Shown piece by piece: positions 22,890 through 33,975 of a stretch of DNA of 64,000 nt (positions within the stretch are counted from its first letter, which is position 1; every line of letters begins with the position of its first letter). Where the stretch lies: the NCBI GenBank assembly GCA_907163375.1, contig CAJQUW010003080.1:62001-126000 (forward strand), given 5' to 3'. The notes beneath the pieces are model-generated. The model made no database searches. It saw only the letters and a program-made list of their open reading frames with translations, and was not told the origin of the DNA. This stretch comes from Prostheceraeus crozeri (taxonomy: Eukaryota; Platyhelminthes; Polycladida; Euryleptidae). The position numbers were made by a program, and so were the translations under genes.

Positions 22890-25320
22890 TCATGGTTGAA
22901 TCGGAAGAGGTTAATGAGGTAAAAAATCTATACTTCTGTGTCCTTTGTAAGATTTGCAATTCATCCGCTCAAGCTCTATCGGGTGTTGAACCAAGCGGAC
23001 AATTGGCCAGGATACAAGCGCATATTACAGATAGCTTTTCACATTTTCGCTGGACCGTCTTGTTGGAATTAATTGATTTTCGTTGGAAATCAATCTTTTT
23101 ATTCACATTTTGTGAACAGGAACGGTTTTGTGAACGGTTTTAATTATGTAATCAAACTTTCAGCAAGCTGTTTCGGGAATATTTATGTCGCGCAGCTGTG
23201 GTATTAGAATCTTTTAAGCCTCAATTTACTGTGACACTTTCTTTGTAGTCACATACGCCAAGGATATTAAACATGGAGTAGGAGTAACTATTCTTCGTAT
23301 TACTTTTGAACTGCTGATAGCGTTCCTAGATATGCTCATGTAATTTTTCTATTAATTTTAACATGTGTTTTATCAGTCTTGAAAATAATACATATTACTG
23401 CAGTTGTGATCTATATCTCTTCTCAGTACCATATATTGCTTCGTCACTGTATCGCAGAGATTTCCGTAACTTATTACAGTCTACTACACCTGATGCCTAA
23501 TCCTGACCAATGTGATGCATATCAAACCTGGATATATCTCATGTTGAAGTCAGTTGTATTTATTATAAGAAAGCATGAATTGGAAGAAACGGATTTCTCT
23601 GTATTCACAGTCATCGTTGTCTCAAAACGATAAGTGTATCCGATTCTTTTCATTAAGGCCTGAAGACGCTACACAGTGTGTGTGCAAAAGTGCTCCCTAG
23701 ACTTTAGTGTTGATGTACTGTACAAATTGAACAGGGTCTCCTAACTATTGCGATTTCAATCAGCGGAGGGAATGTACTGGTCTCCGCATGGGGAGAGGAC
23801 GTTAACGAGGACGTTTCGCTAATAGTACCACGACTATGGATTTTTAAGATCCTTCTAATCACAAGCGAAGACTCATCGGTCGATCACGACAAATTTGGAT
23901 CTCTCGAATCTGCAGATAATACATGTATACGCAGACTGCTTTAAAACCCTGTGGATGAAGCATGTGGAGCAACTTATCTTCTTCCGATTTGTCCCTTCCG
24001 GAATCATTATAGCCACAGAATAAGACAACCTGCTCCTTCTGTGATTACAGCGGATGTTTCACTCCCCTCCGTCTGTTCCCCGGCACCGATGGTATCATCC
24101 TCCATGCGTTTTGGAACCTTCTGTTCGAGATTACTCTCTCCCGCCTTCTGAAAATTTACGTGTTCAATCCCTCGTTTTGTGCCTTCGTCCTTTATTCTCA
24201 GCTGATGGTCATTCTATCTCAGTCTCGCCTCTTGTACCTTGTCAACAATCCTCCTGACAAACGCAATCTACAACTTCATCCTTCAAGTTGCAATGCATTC
24301 TTCTAGACAGGACCGCTGAGTTGTGGGGCGCGCTTCGATGTGGAATTGTGGAGGCTCAGGGTTAGAGTCTGTCTACCTCGCGAGAGGTGCTGTCTCTCTC
24401 ACTGCTCTCACTAGAGATTACTCCATAACTCTGTAAGGTGCCAGTTTCTTACCTCAACAATGCGGAAACATCTTAACCACCAGACGATCATGAGAGCACT
24501 GACTAGGTTGCCATTGAGTGTTTTCCTATTACTCCTACCTTCAATCTCATGTCACACAAGACAATGCCTTCTGCTATCCACCTGTTCTTCTCTGCCAGTA
24601 CTCGTTTCCTCACCTCACACCCACATTCTCCGTCTCTCCATCGTAGATCCTATATGCCTAGATCATTATATTTCCTCCTAGTTCTTTTGTCTCACAACTT
24701 GGATGTACAGATTCACCAGAATCGTAGAAAAAACTCCTTCTTTTTCAATCGAAAAGTTAGGTTAGCATGCATACCATCCAAAGCTTAAATATTTCTTGAA
24801 TTCGTGGAATTTGACAATCTCTTTAACTGAGTTGATGAATTTGATACAGCCTCACTCTGAACATGTCTTAATCACTTGTCCTATAGGCATGCGACTGTTT
24901 TCGCTGTTTGTCATAATTAAATTAAAAGTTTTGGGAAATCAAGTAAAGTTGTAGCATTATTATCAAACCGCTAAATATATTTCGACTACAAAAAAAACCA
25001 TAGTTATTACAGTCATTATAAAATTGGAAAATTCGTTTATATGTTACTATTAATCATTTAATGTATATTTTGAATCATCTATGTATTAAGTCAAAATGTG
25101 AAACATTTTAGCTAATTTTCCAATTTTATAGTGTTCATTTCAATCACCAATAGACTTCCACATATATATGACGTCTTCGCATTTAAAAAATTTCTTTGAC
25201 TTTTGGCTGGTGTTGGTCTGTGGTCATAAGATATCTGGTCGATGATGATTGGATTTCATAAAGTTGAATTTCCTTCCTTGCGATTGTATAAGTCTTATTG
25301 AAAAAAAGTGAATAAATGAT
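22890..25320. other. PRKD intron with repeat scraps
   Basis: A MITE-A-like end (CACAGAATAAGACAACCTGC) at 24014 has no partner. A possible tRNA-like head lies at 24308-24368 (GGCTCAGGGTTAGAGTCT as B box). Frames in 23951-24788 are Ser/Pro/Leu-rich with no domain; not called genes. Confidence 0.35.
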
Positions 25321-25321
25321 G

Positions 25322-25479
25322 GTTTAACTTCACTACTCCCCTTACTGGTAGCTTGGACGGTGCTGACACAGTCAGACTTTTCTGAAGCATCCTGACGACT
25401 TTTAGTGACACTTTCGGGGCTCGACCTCGACCAAAAAGTCGACTGGCCAAGCACTTAACCACAATGCCACGGAGACCAC
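25322..25479 (-). mobile_element. SINE-A copy 1 (tRNA-derived)
   Basis: On the - strand: head GGTCTCCGTGGCATTGTGG, A box TGGCATTGTGGTTAAGTGC, B-box region GGTCGAGCCCCGAAAG, then GTCACTAAAAGTCGTC and CTGACTGTGTCAGCACCGTC. Three relatives lie at 33791, 40138 and 43058. Confidence 0.85.
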
Positions 25480-25892
25480 TTTTCCACTTGCTTATTGGAT
25501 TGTTCTTGAAAATGATTTTTTGAAGCGGATTTTTTATAGTCGAAATAATTGAATTGTCCGATAATAAGATTAGAACTGTATTTGGCTTCCCCAAGGTTTT
25601 AATTTAATTGTCCTATAGGATAAGATAATGAAATAATAATCACAGGCAGAAACGTGCAAAGCTTTCTAGCTAAAACTATTGATTGTGTTCAACTTCAACG
25701 GTTCCTTTATATTTTGACTGTGAGTGTTCATGCTGATGTGTTCTACATGTTTGTCTTGTTTCAATTGCCCACTCTGCATTGGGAATTCTTCCTGCTGCCA
25801 TGATGAACAAATTCATTTTTAAAGAATGAATAAGTGGAATAGAAATTGATGAAACAGGATGCGGTCATTCTGTCGTATTTATGCAACTAATA

Positions 25893-28800
25893 GGCAGAGT
25901 TGACCATAAAAAACGGACCACCTAAATTGTATCAAAATTCAATCGATTCTTCTATCTTTCAATCGCATTTTACATTGATAAGCTATACACCATTGAAGAG
26001 CTTATATTCTCAGCTTTTCAATGAGTCATTATACATTTGTATCCGTCATTGTTTGAGGTGGACAGAGGTCAAAATGTGAAAATCGCCAATTTTAGAAATC
26101 TCAAATTTTCAATGTGAAAACATGTTAGCAAACACAAGGTGAAATGGCTTTCTCTGAGCATTCCTTTGATTCATTGTTCGTCGAAATCGGTTTACTTTTA
26201 GAGACGTTATGATGTCCCAAATGCATTGCATAATTTTGTTTCTGTTGATTGTTGAAAAGTTGTTCTTCTGTCGTTAACAACAAGGTCATTTCTGGCTTTC
26301 AATATCTACCTACACTCAGCAGCAATGAAAATCGAACGCCAGAAATTCGCGCCTCTCATCTGTTGTCAAGATTACATCAAAGGATGTCAAAACGATAATT
26401 GATGGTTATGGCTAATATCATTTTATTATTTTTCTTCAAATTGCAAAAATGTTTTGAAACATTATGCAATTCAGTGGTCTACAGATTATTAAGTTACTTA
26501 AAACGTTAACACAAGTACAGCTGAAAATTAAAGCATTATTCTCAAAAAACAATTTAGTTCCAGATATTCGAATTTATTATTGAGAGAAAGGAAAAACTGC
26601 ATTTAATAGCGTGCATGGCCACCACGGGCCAACAGAAGGCTGCTCACACGACGTGGCATTCTCAAAATCAGTCTCCGAATGTAGTATTGAGGCATTTCAC
26701 TCCAGCAAGTCGTCAGGGCCTGTCTCAGGTAGCTCCAGAGGTGCTCAACTGGATTTATATCAGCGAGCGGGGAGGCCACCTAAAAGTCCGAATCCTCAAC
26801 TCATCCTTCAACTGGAGAAATGCTGCCCGATGAGTAGGTACGTTGTCATCCTGTAGGACGGAATTGTCTGTCCCATTGAGTTCATTCTCCATAAATGGCC
26901 GAATTTGGGTGTGGAGCAGATCTTCGTACGTTGCTGCGGTCACATTTTGGTCCAGGAACACCAACTGTGTTTGACGGTGTAGGAAGATACCGGCCCACAC
27001 ATGTAAAGATGGGCCTTGTCCATCTGCAGCTTGTACATGCTGTGGTGGAAGCTCCTGACCCGGTGCTCGTCACACGTATACGACCATCAGCACGAATCAG
27101 TCGAAATCGGCTCTCGTCGGTAAAGAGGACCCCTTGGCCATTGCCGAAGACGCCAATGCACTCGCTACATTGCCCCGCGTTCTCGAGATGCCACAGGAGC
27201 TGGAGTGAGTCTAAGCTTCTTTCGCATCCTTCGACAAATGAGTCTGCCCTCCTTTATCCTTCGTCTGATGGTCGATGCACAGAGAATATGGCCTCGAAAG
27301 TTCTTCTCCCTCAACGTCAGACGCAGGAGTGGTGCTGGCACTGTGGGATTGCTTCGCACCATCCGTGGGAGACGTCTGTTTGCCGGATAGTCGTGTGCCG
27401 GCGGTTGAGACCTTCGGAGGCATGTTTGACTGTCCCAGTCAAACGGGTCTTCTGCCAAAGACTATCGATGGCGTTTTCTTCCTCAGTTTTCTTGGGCTGG
27501 GATGCCCAAGAGACCTCCCAGCCTTTAGCATTCCAACAGCTTGCCATCGCTCGCTCTTCGTCTTTCGTTTGTCGCGGCATCTTCAAGAAGTGCAGCCTTT
27601 GATACTATGGGGTCTTACTTTAAATACCGACATTGAGATCATCTCATGAAGACATGACTTTCCTTTCTTTATTTTAGTAGAATTATCGACCATTTCAGCT
27701 CTGATCACTTATCATTTCTTTATATTTGTTATCCACATCCTGTTGTTTGATGTGCTGCTTTGTAATACTGCTTTATCGCCTATATTGTTATCATCGTTTT
27801 GACATCCTTTGATGTAATCTTGACAGCAGATACTGCAGCGTGAGTGAATAGTGATCAAATCGATGAATTACTGCGGTGTCAGTGAGAATGAGAGACGCGA
27901 ATTTCTGGCGTTCGATTGTCACTGCCGCTGAGTGTGCGGTGTCTAGACGTCTGCATAGGGAGATCAAAGTGTTCACACAGTTAAGTTGTAAACAAAATTT
28001 CCATTCGGTTTTCAATTCATCTTATGTCATGATGACTGATTCGGAGCTTGTGAAAGTGCTTTTGTAGGGCAAAGCATCTCCTCTTGTGTCAGATGGAGTC
28101 CGAACGACTAGTTAGTCGGAAAGTAAACATCCTAAAGACCACTGACTACAGGTGGAAAACTAATTTTTTTCTCCCTCTCCAGAAAAGTTGGATCCGGTCG
28201 GAAAAGAATGACAAGTTTTCGAACAGATCGCATGATTATTCTTTTTGGTAGGAAACGATCCCGCTTTGTCTTCGGCCGAGTTGAGGAGTTCACTTCGAGA
28301 GCCGACGGTTTCTGCCATGACGGTGAGACGTCGCCTGAAAAGTGAGCACTTCAAAAGCCGCAAGAGACCATCAGGGATCGCCAACCACAAGATCTTGACT
28401 GAAGTGGGCAATGTAACTTGCCACTGGCATTCTCAATGGAATAGAGTTGTTTGGAGTGATGAAACTTCTGTCTGTCTCAGAGGTCGCGATGGCCGTTTGA
28501 GAGTCTGGATGAAGTCAAGTGATGCAATTTCTGATGACAGCTGCGATATGGATGAATGGCTCAACTGAACTCCATGTCCAAAGGAGGAATAACATGAATT
28601 CCGATGGATATGTGAATGTTTTTCAAAGGCACATTCTTCCATTAACCTCAATCGGGTGATGCTTCCTCCGACTGGATTTACATGAACGACAGTGCCACAT
28701 GTCACAGGAGTTGTGTAACTAATTCAATCAGAGCTCAAACCGGCATGCGAACTTTGATATGGCCCACTTGCTCACCAGACCTCAATCCAATTGAAAATGT

Positions 28801-29143
28801 CTGGAGTCTACTGAAGCACGGTGTAAGGCGATCAATTCTTCCTGGAGATGACTTGAAGCTTTGCTAAGGCAAGAGTGGGAGAGTTTAGATCAAGAAGTGA
28901 TCAACCGCCTGATCAAAAACATGCCTTCCCGGATTCAACAAGTGATTGAACTTTCTGCCGAGGCTGCAAAATATTAGTGACCACCAGCGAACGCACTATG
29001 GCCTCTTTAACGAGCCAGCTGGCTCTGCAGAGCCACTGAGCAACAAAGAAAATTTTATTTCAGCCTTTATTTTCATTTCTCTGCCAAATTTATATCTGAA
29101 ATTGAGAAAATTTTAGGTGGTCCATTTTCTATGATCTTATTTG
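25893..29143 (+). mobile_element. Tc1-like element B, interrupted by Tc1-like element A
   Basis: Inverted ends share GGACCACCTAAA and ATAAAAAACGGACC / ATAGAAAATGGACC, with TA at 25891-25892 and 29144-29145. Removing element A leaves about 1.63 kb. The transposase is on the + strand to about 28977: TVSAMTVRRRLKS (HTH), VVWSDETSVCLRGRDGRLRV, NDSATCHRS, WPTCSPDLNPIENVWSLLK, end SAEAAKY. This is the Tc1 DD34E set (D in SDE, D in NDS, E in IEN). Stops and frameshifts break it (for example after MDEWLN at about 28568). Confidence 0.88.
26313..27934 (-). mobile_element. Tc1-like element A, inserted head-to-head in element B
   Basis: Ends CACTCAGCAGCAATGAAAAT and inverted CACTCAGCGGCAGTGACAAT; TA at 26311-26312, TG on the right. 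The inverted repeats share about 83 bp, but the right one carries about 58 extra bases. Transposase on the - strand, about 27592 to 26603: MPRQTKDEERAMASCWN, RLTGTVKHAS, VLQDDNVPTHRAAFLQLKDE, and, in another frame, INPVEHLWSYLRQAL, giving the Tc1 DD34E pattern. At least two frame changes separate these blocks; dead copy. Confidence 0.85.
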
Positions 29144-29204
29144 TATTATATTTCACAGGATATTCAGAATCTATGATAATCCAAATTTTACAGCTGTTTA
29201 AAGT

Positions 29205-29263
29205 CATGAACTTCTAGATATGTAGAAGTCTATGTCCATGTCCCAGATATCTAGAAGTCCATG
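29205..29263. repeat. Fold-back with CATGGACTTCTA-type arms
   Basis: Left arm CATGAACTTCTAGATATG (29205), right arm CAGATATCTAGAAGTCCATG ending 29263. The same arm word forms a perfect hairpin at 60154-60190. Confidence 0.7.
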
Positions 29264-29337
29264 TCAAAAATCCACCACTATTTGTTATGGAATTGTAGAA
29301 ATCAGCGGTATTTCTTGAGATTTACATGTAGAATTTA

Positions 29338-31018
29338 GGGTCATTCCACACCAAAACGTCAAATTTCGGAAAAAGTGAGTGGCGAAAGTTATCAGATTTT
29401 CTTGAAATTCACATATTTTCATCATTTGGGCCTATCTAGATGAAATCCAAAATATTTCGGAAAAATTCTTTCGGGAAGATCACTTGCGTGGCCTTGACTT
29501 ATTCGAGTTTTTCTATTTTCAGAGAATTTATGAAAAATCATGTACATCTTTGACGGCCTACATCACCGATCTCACAGCGAAGTTGAGAAAAATTCTTCTT
29601 GGACTGCTTAATTGATACCCAACCATAGATGTTCCAAGCGGAATCCATCACTTTTTCGTTGCGAGAAAATTTCTGTGGGCCGTCAAAAAAATAAAAATTT
29701 TAGAAAACTTTTGAAAAAATCGAATTTTCAAACATTTCTTAAAAAATGCAAAAGCAATTTTACGGTCCCTTCTTCCACAGGCGACTACAAATACATCCAA
29801 ATTATTGGAAAAAATATTTAGAAAATCATCAGGGATCGGGAAAGTGGTTTTTGAATCTCAATTTATATGAATATTATTCAATTTTTGACATCTTTGACTC
29901 AGTCCTGACAATTTCTCGCAGCAGCAACGCCAATTCTGATAGGTCGAGTGTTTTACGCTTCACATGATCTATCTGAAACTGTAATCAAAAGTAACTTTTT
30001 CCAGCCAGAAGTATGATTTTTTTGAATTTGAAAATGTGGTAAAATTAGATCGTTTTTTGTGCTGCTACTATCAAATTTATAAGTAGTATGTGCTTTGTAA
30101 TTGGCAGATGCTATTCTTTTATTGTCGAATCGCGTTAATTCGAACTCGGATATCACAGCCTTGGTCACCCTCTCAATTTGTGTTATCAAAGGCATAGTAT
30201 ATTAAGACCCGTTTATTAGGCCCTCTAAGGTCTTAACATATTCACGGTCATAATTAAAGAGATTTGATTGCATCTCTAAACAGCTAAATGTTGAAACACG
30301 TTCCACATTTTCCTTTTATTGAAAGACAGTTAAATTTTCTAAATTTATTGACCGAATTGCCTAATTATCTATACAGGATGAATGAATCACAGACACAGAC
30401 CTGGGAATTGAATGGGAAAGACTTCCTGCTTTCATCAGCACGTGAAACTGGTAAACAGATCATAAGTGTTTGGGCAAGACGTTCGCGGATGCTATTAGAG
30501 TCGCGGCAATTATTCATTGATAAAAACGATCATAACTAGAAGCTCATAAGATAATCGGTAAACATTTACACAATTTCTACTTATATACCGCTAAGTAATC
30601 CCGTAGTACGCATGGTTTCTGATGCAAGCGTTTATTAAGTCTTTCCACAATTATAGTTTGATAAAATTGTATCCCAGTTATTTCATGTCTTTGCTGAGAG
30701 TAGGTGTGTATTAGCATCAGTTACTTCTTGGATCTCCCTGAATTAGCCGTCTCGATGAATACTTTTGGGCTTCAAATTTGATGAATAAATTTGAATTTTT
30801 TGCTGCAATGTGCTAGTCTCTCGCAATTTCCGCTCATAACGGACCATCCAAAAATTTCTGGGAATCCTTCACACACACGGAATCGAAGCTCCCGTGACTC
30901 AGTCTAAACCAACCAACGTACTTGAAAATTTGTAAATATTTTGTCATCATTTGAACATCATTTGGTCATCATTTTTTAAACGCCACAGGCCATTTGACGT
31001 TTTGGTGTGGAATGACCC
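29338..31018. mobile_element. TIR element with 4-bp TTTA duplication (1,681 bp), superfamily unknown
   Basis: Ends GGGTCATTCCACACCAAAAC and its exact inverse (TIR about 26 bp), flanked by TTTA (29334-29337, 31019-31022). The interior is AT-rich; no transposase recognised among short + frames (29612-29967, 30288-30539). The 4-bp target excludes hAT and mariner; the TTAA-like target could suggest Kolobok-type, but that is a guess. Confidence 0.82.
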
Positions 31019-31022
31019 TTTA

Positions 31023-31994
31023 CTGTTTTTGATGATAAAAAAACTTTCTATGTGTTAATGTATTCCAATGAAGGAGTGCGATAAAGACTGTTGCAGTCTT
31101 TGGAATGCATAAACTTTATTATGGAAGCAATAATCATGGAGATGATTGCACTGTCAAGTATAGTGTCTTTGCTGTAATTGTAAAATGCACCAAAAGGAAT
31201 TTTGCTGCGCAATTTCTTCTTCCATTTATTTTTATTGTCAAGCATTCCAGCTTGGGAAGCTGTTATTTCATCTTTGAAAATTGGTTATTAAGTACATCTT
31301 ACTAATGACTATTTCAGGTGTTTGATGTATATTTTAAGTTAATGGGTCAACCCGCCATCACTACATTTCTCTTAATTGTAGTTAACACTCTTCACATCCT
31401 GACTTTCATAGATGATGGCTGATAAAAGGTTCTAGTTTGTTTATGTCATCCCATGGGTAAATTTTCATCACATCTCGCTTATCCGCCTCCTACACTTTTG
31501 CTACTTTTTAGTGTTCGCATTGTATTGATTCCGTGTGTGAATGAGTGCGTTGAAAATTTCCCAATGAGTTTCTCAATAGCGAATTGTGTTTTGGGAAAGT
31601 TGTAAATGGGTATTTATTCCTGGAGGAGAAATCTGATAATTGCTAATTTATTTGAAAAATAATCAAACCGAACGATTTCATAACTCAGATTTCAATTAAA
31701 AGGACAAGAAAATTAAAATTTTTCTTGCACTTTAGAAGAGTTAAACAAAGTCAACTTGATTTATTCTATACTGTCATCAAAAGTTCAAGACCATGCGATG
31801 ATCTTTCTTCATTTTCCGGTCCTTATTTTACAAATATTCTAATCTCAACCTTTAAAGCCTCCACGAGAAATGCTTCGGCCTATGGGGCATCATCAGTCTT
31901 AGTTAGGCAAAAACCAGCGACGTTGAAGCTAGAAAATGTGCCGGTCTAGCCAGCCGGAAAGTTGTAATAAGTTCGATGCCGCTTCCAGTACTGC
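31023..31994. other. PRKD intron, no gene seen
   Basis: AT-rich; no recognised repeat end. Confidence 0.4.
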
Positions 31995-32002
31995 GCTGAT
32001 GG

Positions 32003-32760
32003 CACAGAATTAGATTGTTTAAGCGAGTCGCTTTGATAGAAGTGCAAACTGACTCAAAACGATGGCACATGCAGGAACTTACTGAGTGGGCGAAAAGAAA
32101 AATTTAATACCTTACAGAGATAGGAAAAATAGTCGTGCGTCGCTTGCGGATTGTTGTGAATTCCTTCAAAATGCTCCGATCGCCGCGATTCCTTCAGATT
32201 CGAAGAATTCAAATCATTTCGCAAAATTTTTCTCGATAATATTGGGACCTCCGATCATTTTTAAAAAAGTTAGCAGCCGCACGAAAAAACGTTTTTCTCT
32301 AAAGAACTTGATATCGTATGTGTCTCTTTGCTGTGTGATCCGGTTGATAACAGTCACTGAAATTTCGAACAATTTAGCGTTTTTATTGTTGAACCACAGA
32401 ATTAGACAGTTCGTCTTTTCTTCCGTTTGACTAGAAAGGAAGCATTGGAACATGCAACGTTAATGAAATGGCACAATCCGCTGACTAAATACCATAGCAA
32501 TCGAACAATGAGCAGCCAGTTCAACATTAAACACGCTAAATTGTGCGAAGTTTCAGTGACTGTTATCAACCGGATCACACAGCAAAGAGACACAGTCGAT
32601 GTCAAGTTCTACAGAGAAGTTTGTGAACTGTTTTTCGTGCGACTCGAAGTTTTTTAATTATGATCGGATGGTCAGCAGATTGTGCCATTTCATTAACGTT
32701 ACATATTCCAAGCTTCCTTTCAAGTCAAACAGAAGAAGAGACGACCTGTCTAATTCTGTG
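32003..32760 (-). mobile_element. MITE-A copy 4, composite with a second MITE-A fused inside
   Basis: Outer copy is in - orientation: 32003-32394, then 32671-32760, flanked by GCTGATGG / ACTGGTGG (6 of 8). Between them lies the first 276 bp of another MITE-A in + orientation (32395-32670). The second half of the inner copy and about 35 bp of the outer copy are missing, as if the inner one inserted and a deletion then joined inner middle to outer tail. Confidence 0.82.
32395..32670 (+). mobile_element. MITE-A copy 5, half-element inside copy 4
   Basis: Starts CACAGAATTAGACAGTTCG directly after outer-copy sequence ending TTGTTGAAC; runs to GATCGGATG, where outer-copy tail (GTCAGCAGATTGTG) resumes. 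Its right end is absent, so no target duplication can be checked. Confidence 0.82.
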
Positions 32761-32768
32761 ACTGGTGG

Positions 32769-33785
32769 ATAGTTACTGTTGAACAGTCGTTTGCATTTTG
32801 TTATGATCGATTTAAATAAATCGAATTGAAGAGTTTCTTTGAATGACTTATGTTTGCAGTTTTCTTGTCAATTTCAAGTCTTAATCGGATGTGGATTTAT
32901 TTCACACTTAAAGATGAATTTCTACTCATTTGAGGATACAATGATCTGAAGAGAAGACAATGAATCAGATAAATGATAGATTTCTGTTCATCTCATAGTA
33001 AACTTCAATCTCACATGACAAGGCTCTTGAAAGGTGAATAAATAACTCAGCAGTTTGAAAACACTCTCAGTTTGACAGCTGCATTGAATAATCTTCTGGG
33101 AGCCGTAAATCATGGACACTTAAATTGCTGAGGCTGCTTTAACTTTTCCTGTTTTTTCCTGCTTTTAACTTGTTCCTTTCAAAGCTGTTAACGAACTATT
33201 AGCCTTTTACATATTCATCAGTAAAGTGTCTGTCGCCAATCGGCATATGTTGGCCAATCTATTAGCAGAGAGGAATAAATTGATTGAATGAAAATCGAAA
33301 GTTGAAAGTAATAAAAGTGATTAGACCAAAAAGGTATACTACTACAGTAGTAAAGGTACTAACAGTAAATATAATTAAATAGGTTTAAAAAATTATTGGA
33401 AAACTCTCTCCAATAAGAATGAATTGACAGATAAAAATAACTTCAATTGATTGTGATAAACGACCTCTGCTTCAATATTTTGTTGTTATTTTTCAACCTC
33501 CATCATCATTTACACCTTGCTTCAGCCCACTAAATTACATGGCCAACACTGAAATCCAAGATTCAAGTTGCTGTAACTGTATACCTGTGAACTGTAAACT
33601 CTGAAGAATGAGGTCACATTGAGCTCTTAGCATTAGCGACTTAGCTTTCGCAGGCCTTTGCTATTCTCGCTTTGTATTTCGCTTTCATAGTCATCATACA
33701 GTTTTCAACGTAGGTTTGTAACTCGATAAAGATCTGAAGGCCTATGAAGGCCTATAAGAATCTGAAGGAAACTATGGCCTAGTTT
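32769..33785. other. PRKD intron, no gene seen
   Basis: AT-rich; no recognised feature. Confidence 0.4.
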
Positions 33786-33790
33786 ATCTT

Positions 33791-33972
33791 GTGGTCTGCA
33801 TAATGGCACAGAGGTCGAGTGCTTGGCCTAGCGATCTTTTGGTTCTTAGGTCGATCCCCGAAAGCATCATTTGAAGGCGGCAGAAGGGCATGGTGACATA
33901 AAAGCATCACAACGCTTCATCTAAAGTTCAACTGAGTCAGCTCCGTCCAATCCTCCAGTGGTGTGATTAGTG
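33791..33972 (+). mobile_element. SINE-A copy 2
   Basis: Head GTGGTCTGCATAATGGCAC, GTGCTTGGCCTAGCGATC, decayed B box TAGGTCGATCCCCGAAAG; the tail includes CTCCGTCCAATCC. More diverged than the other copies. Confidence 0.75.
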
Positions 33973-33975
33973 ACG

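Noticed and set aside
26895-27602. 235-codon + strand open frame
   Set aside because: It is the antisense of Tc1-like transposase A; the - strand carries the recognisable motifs.
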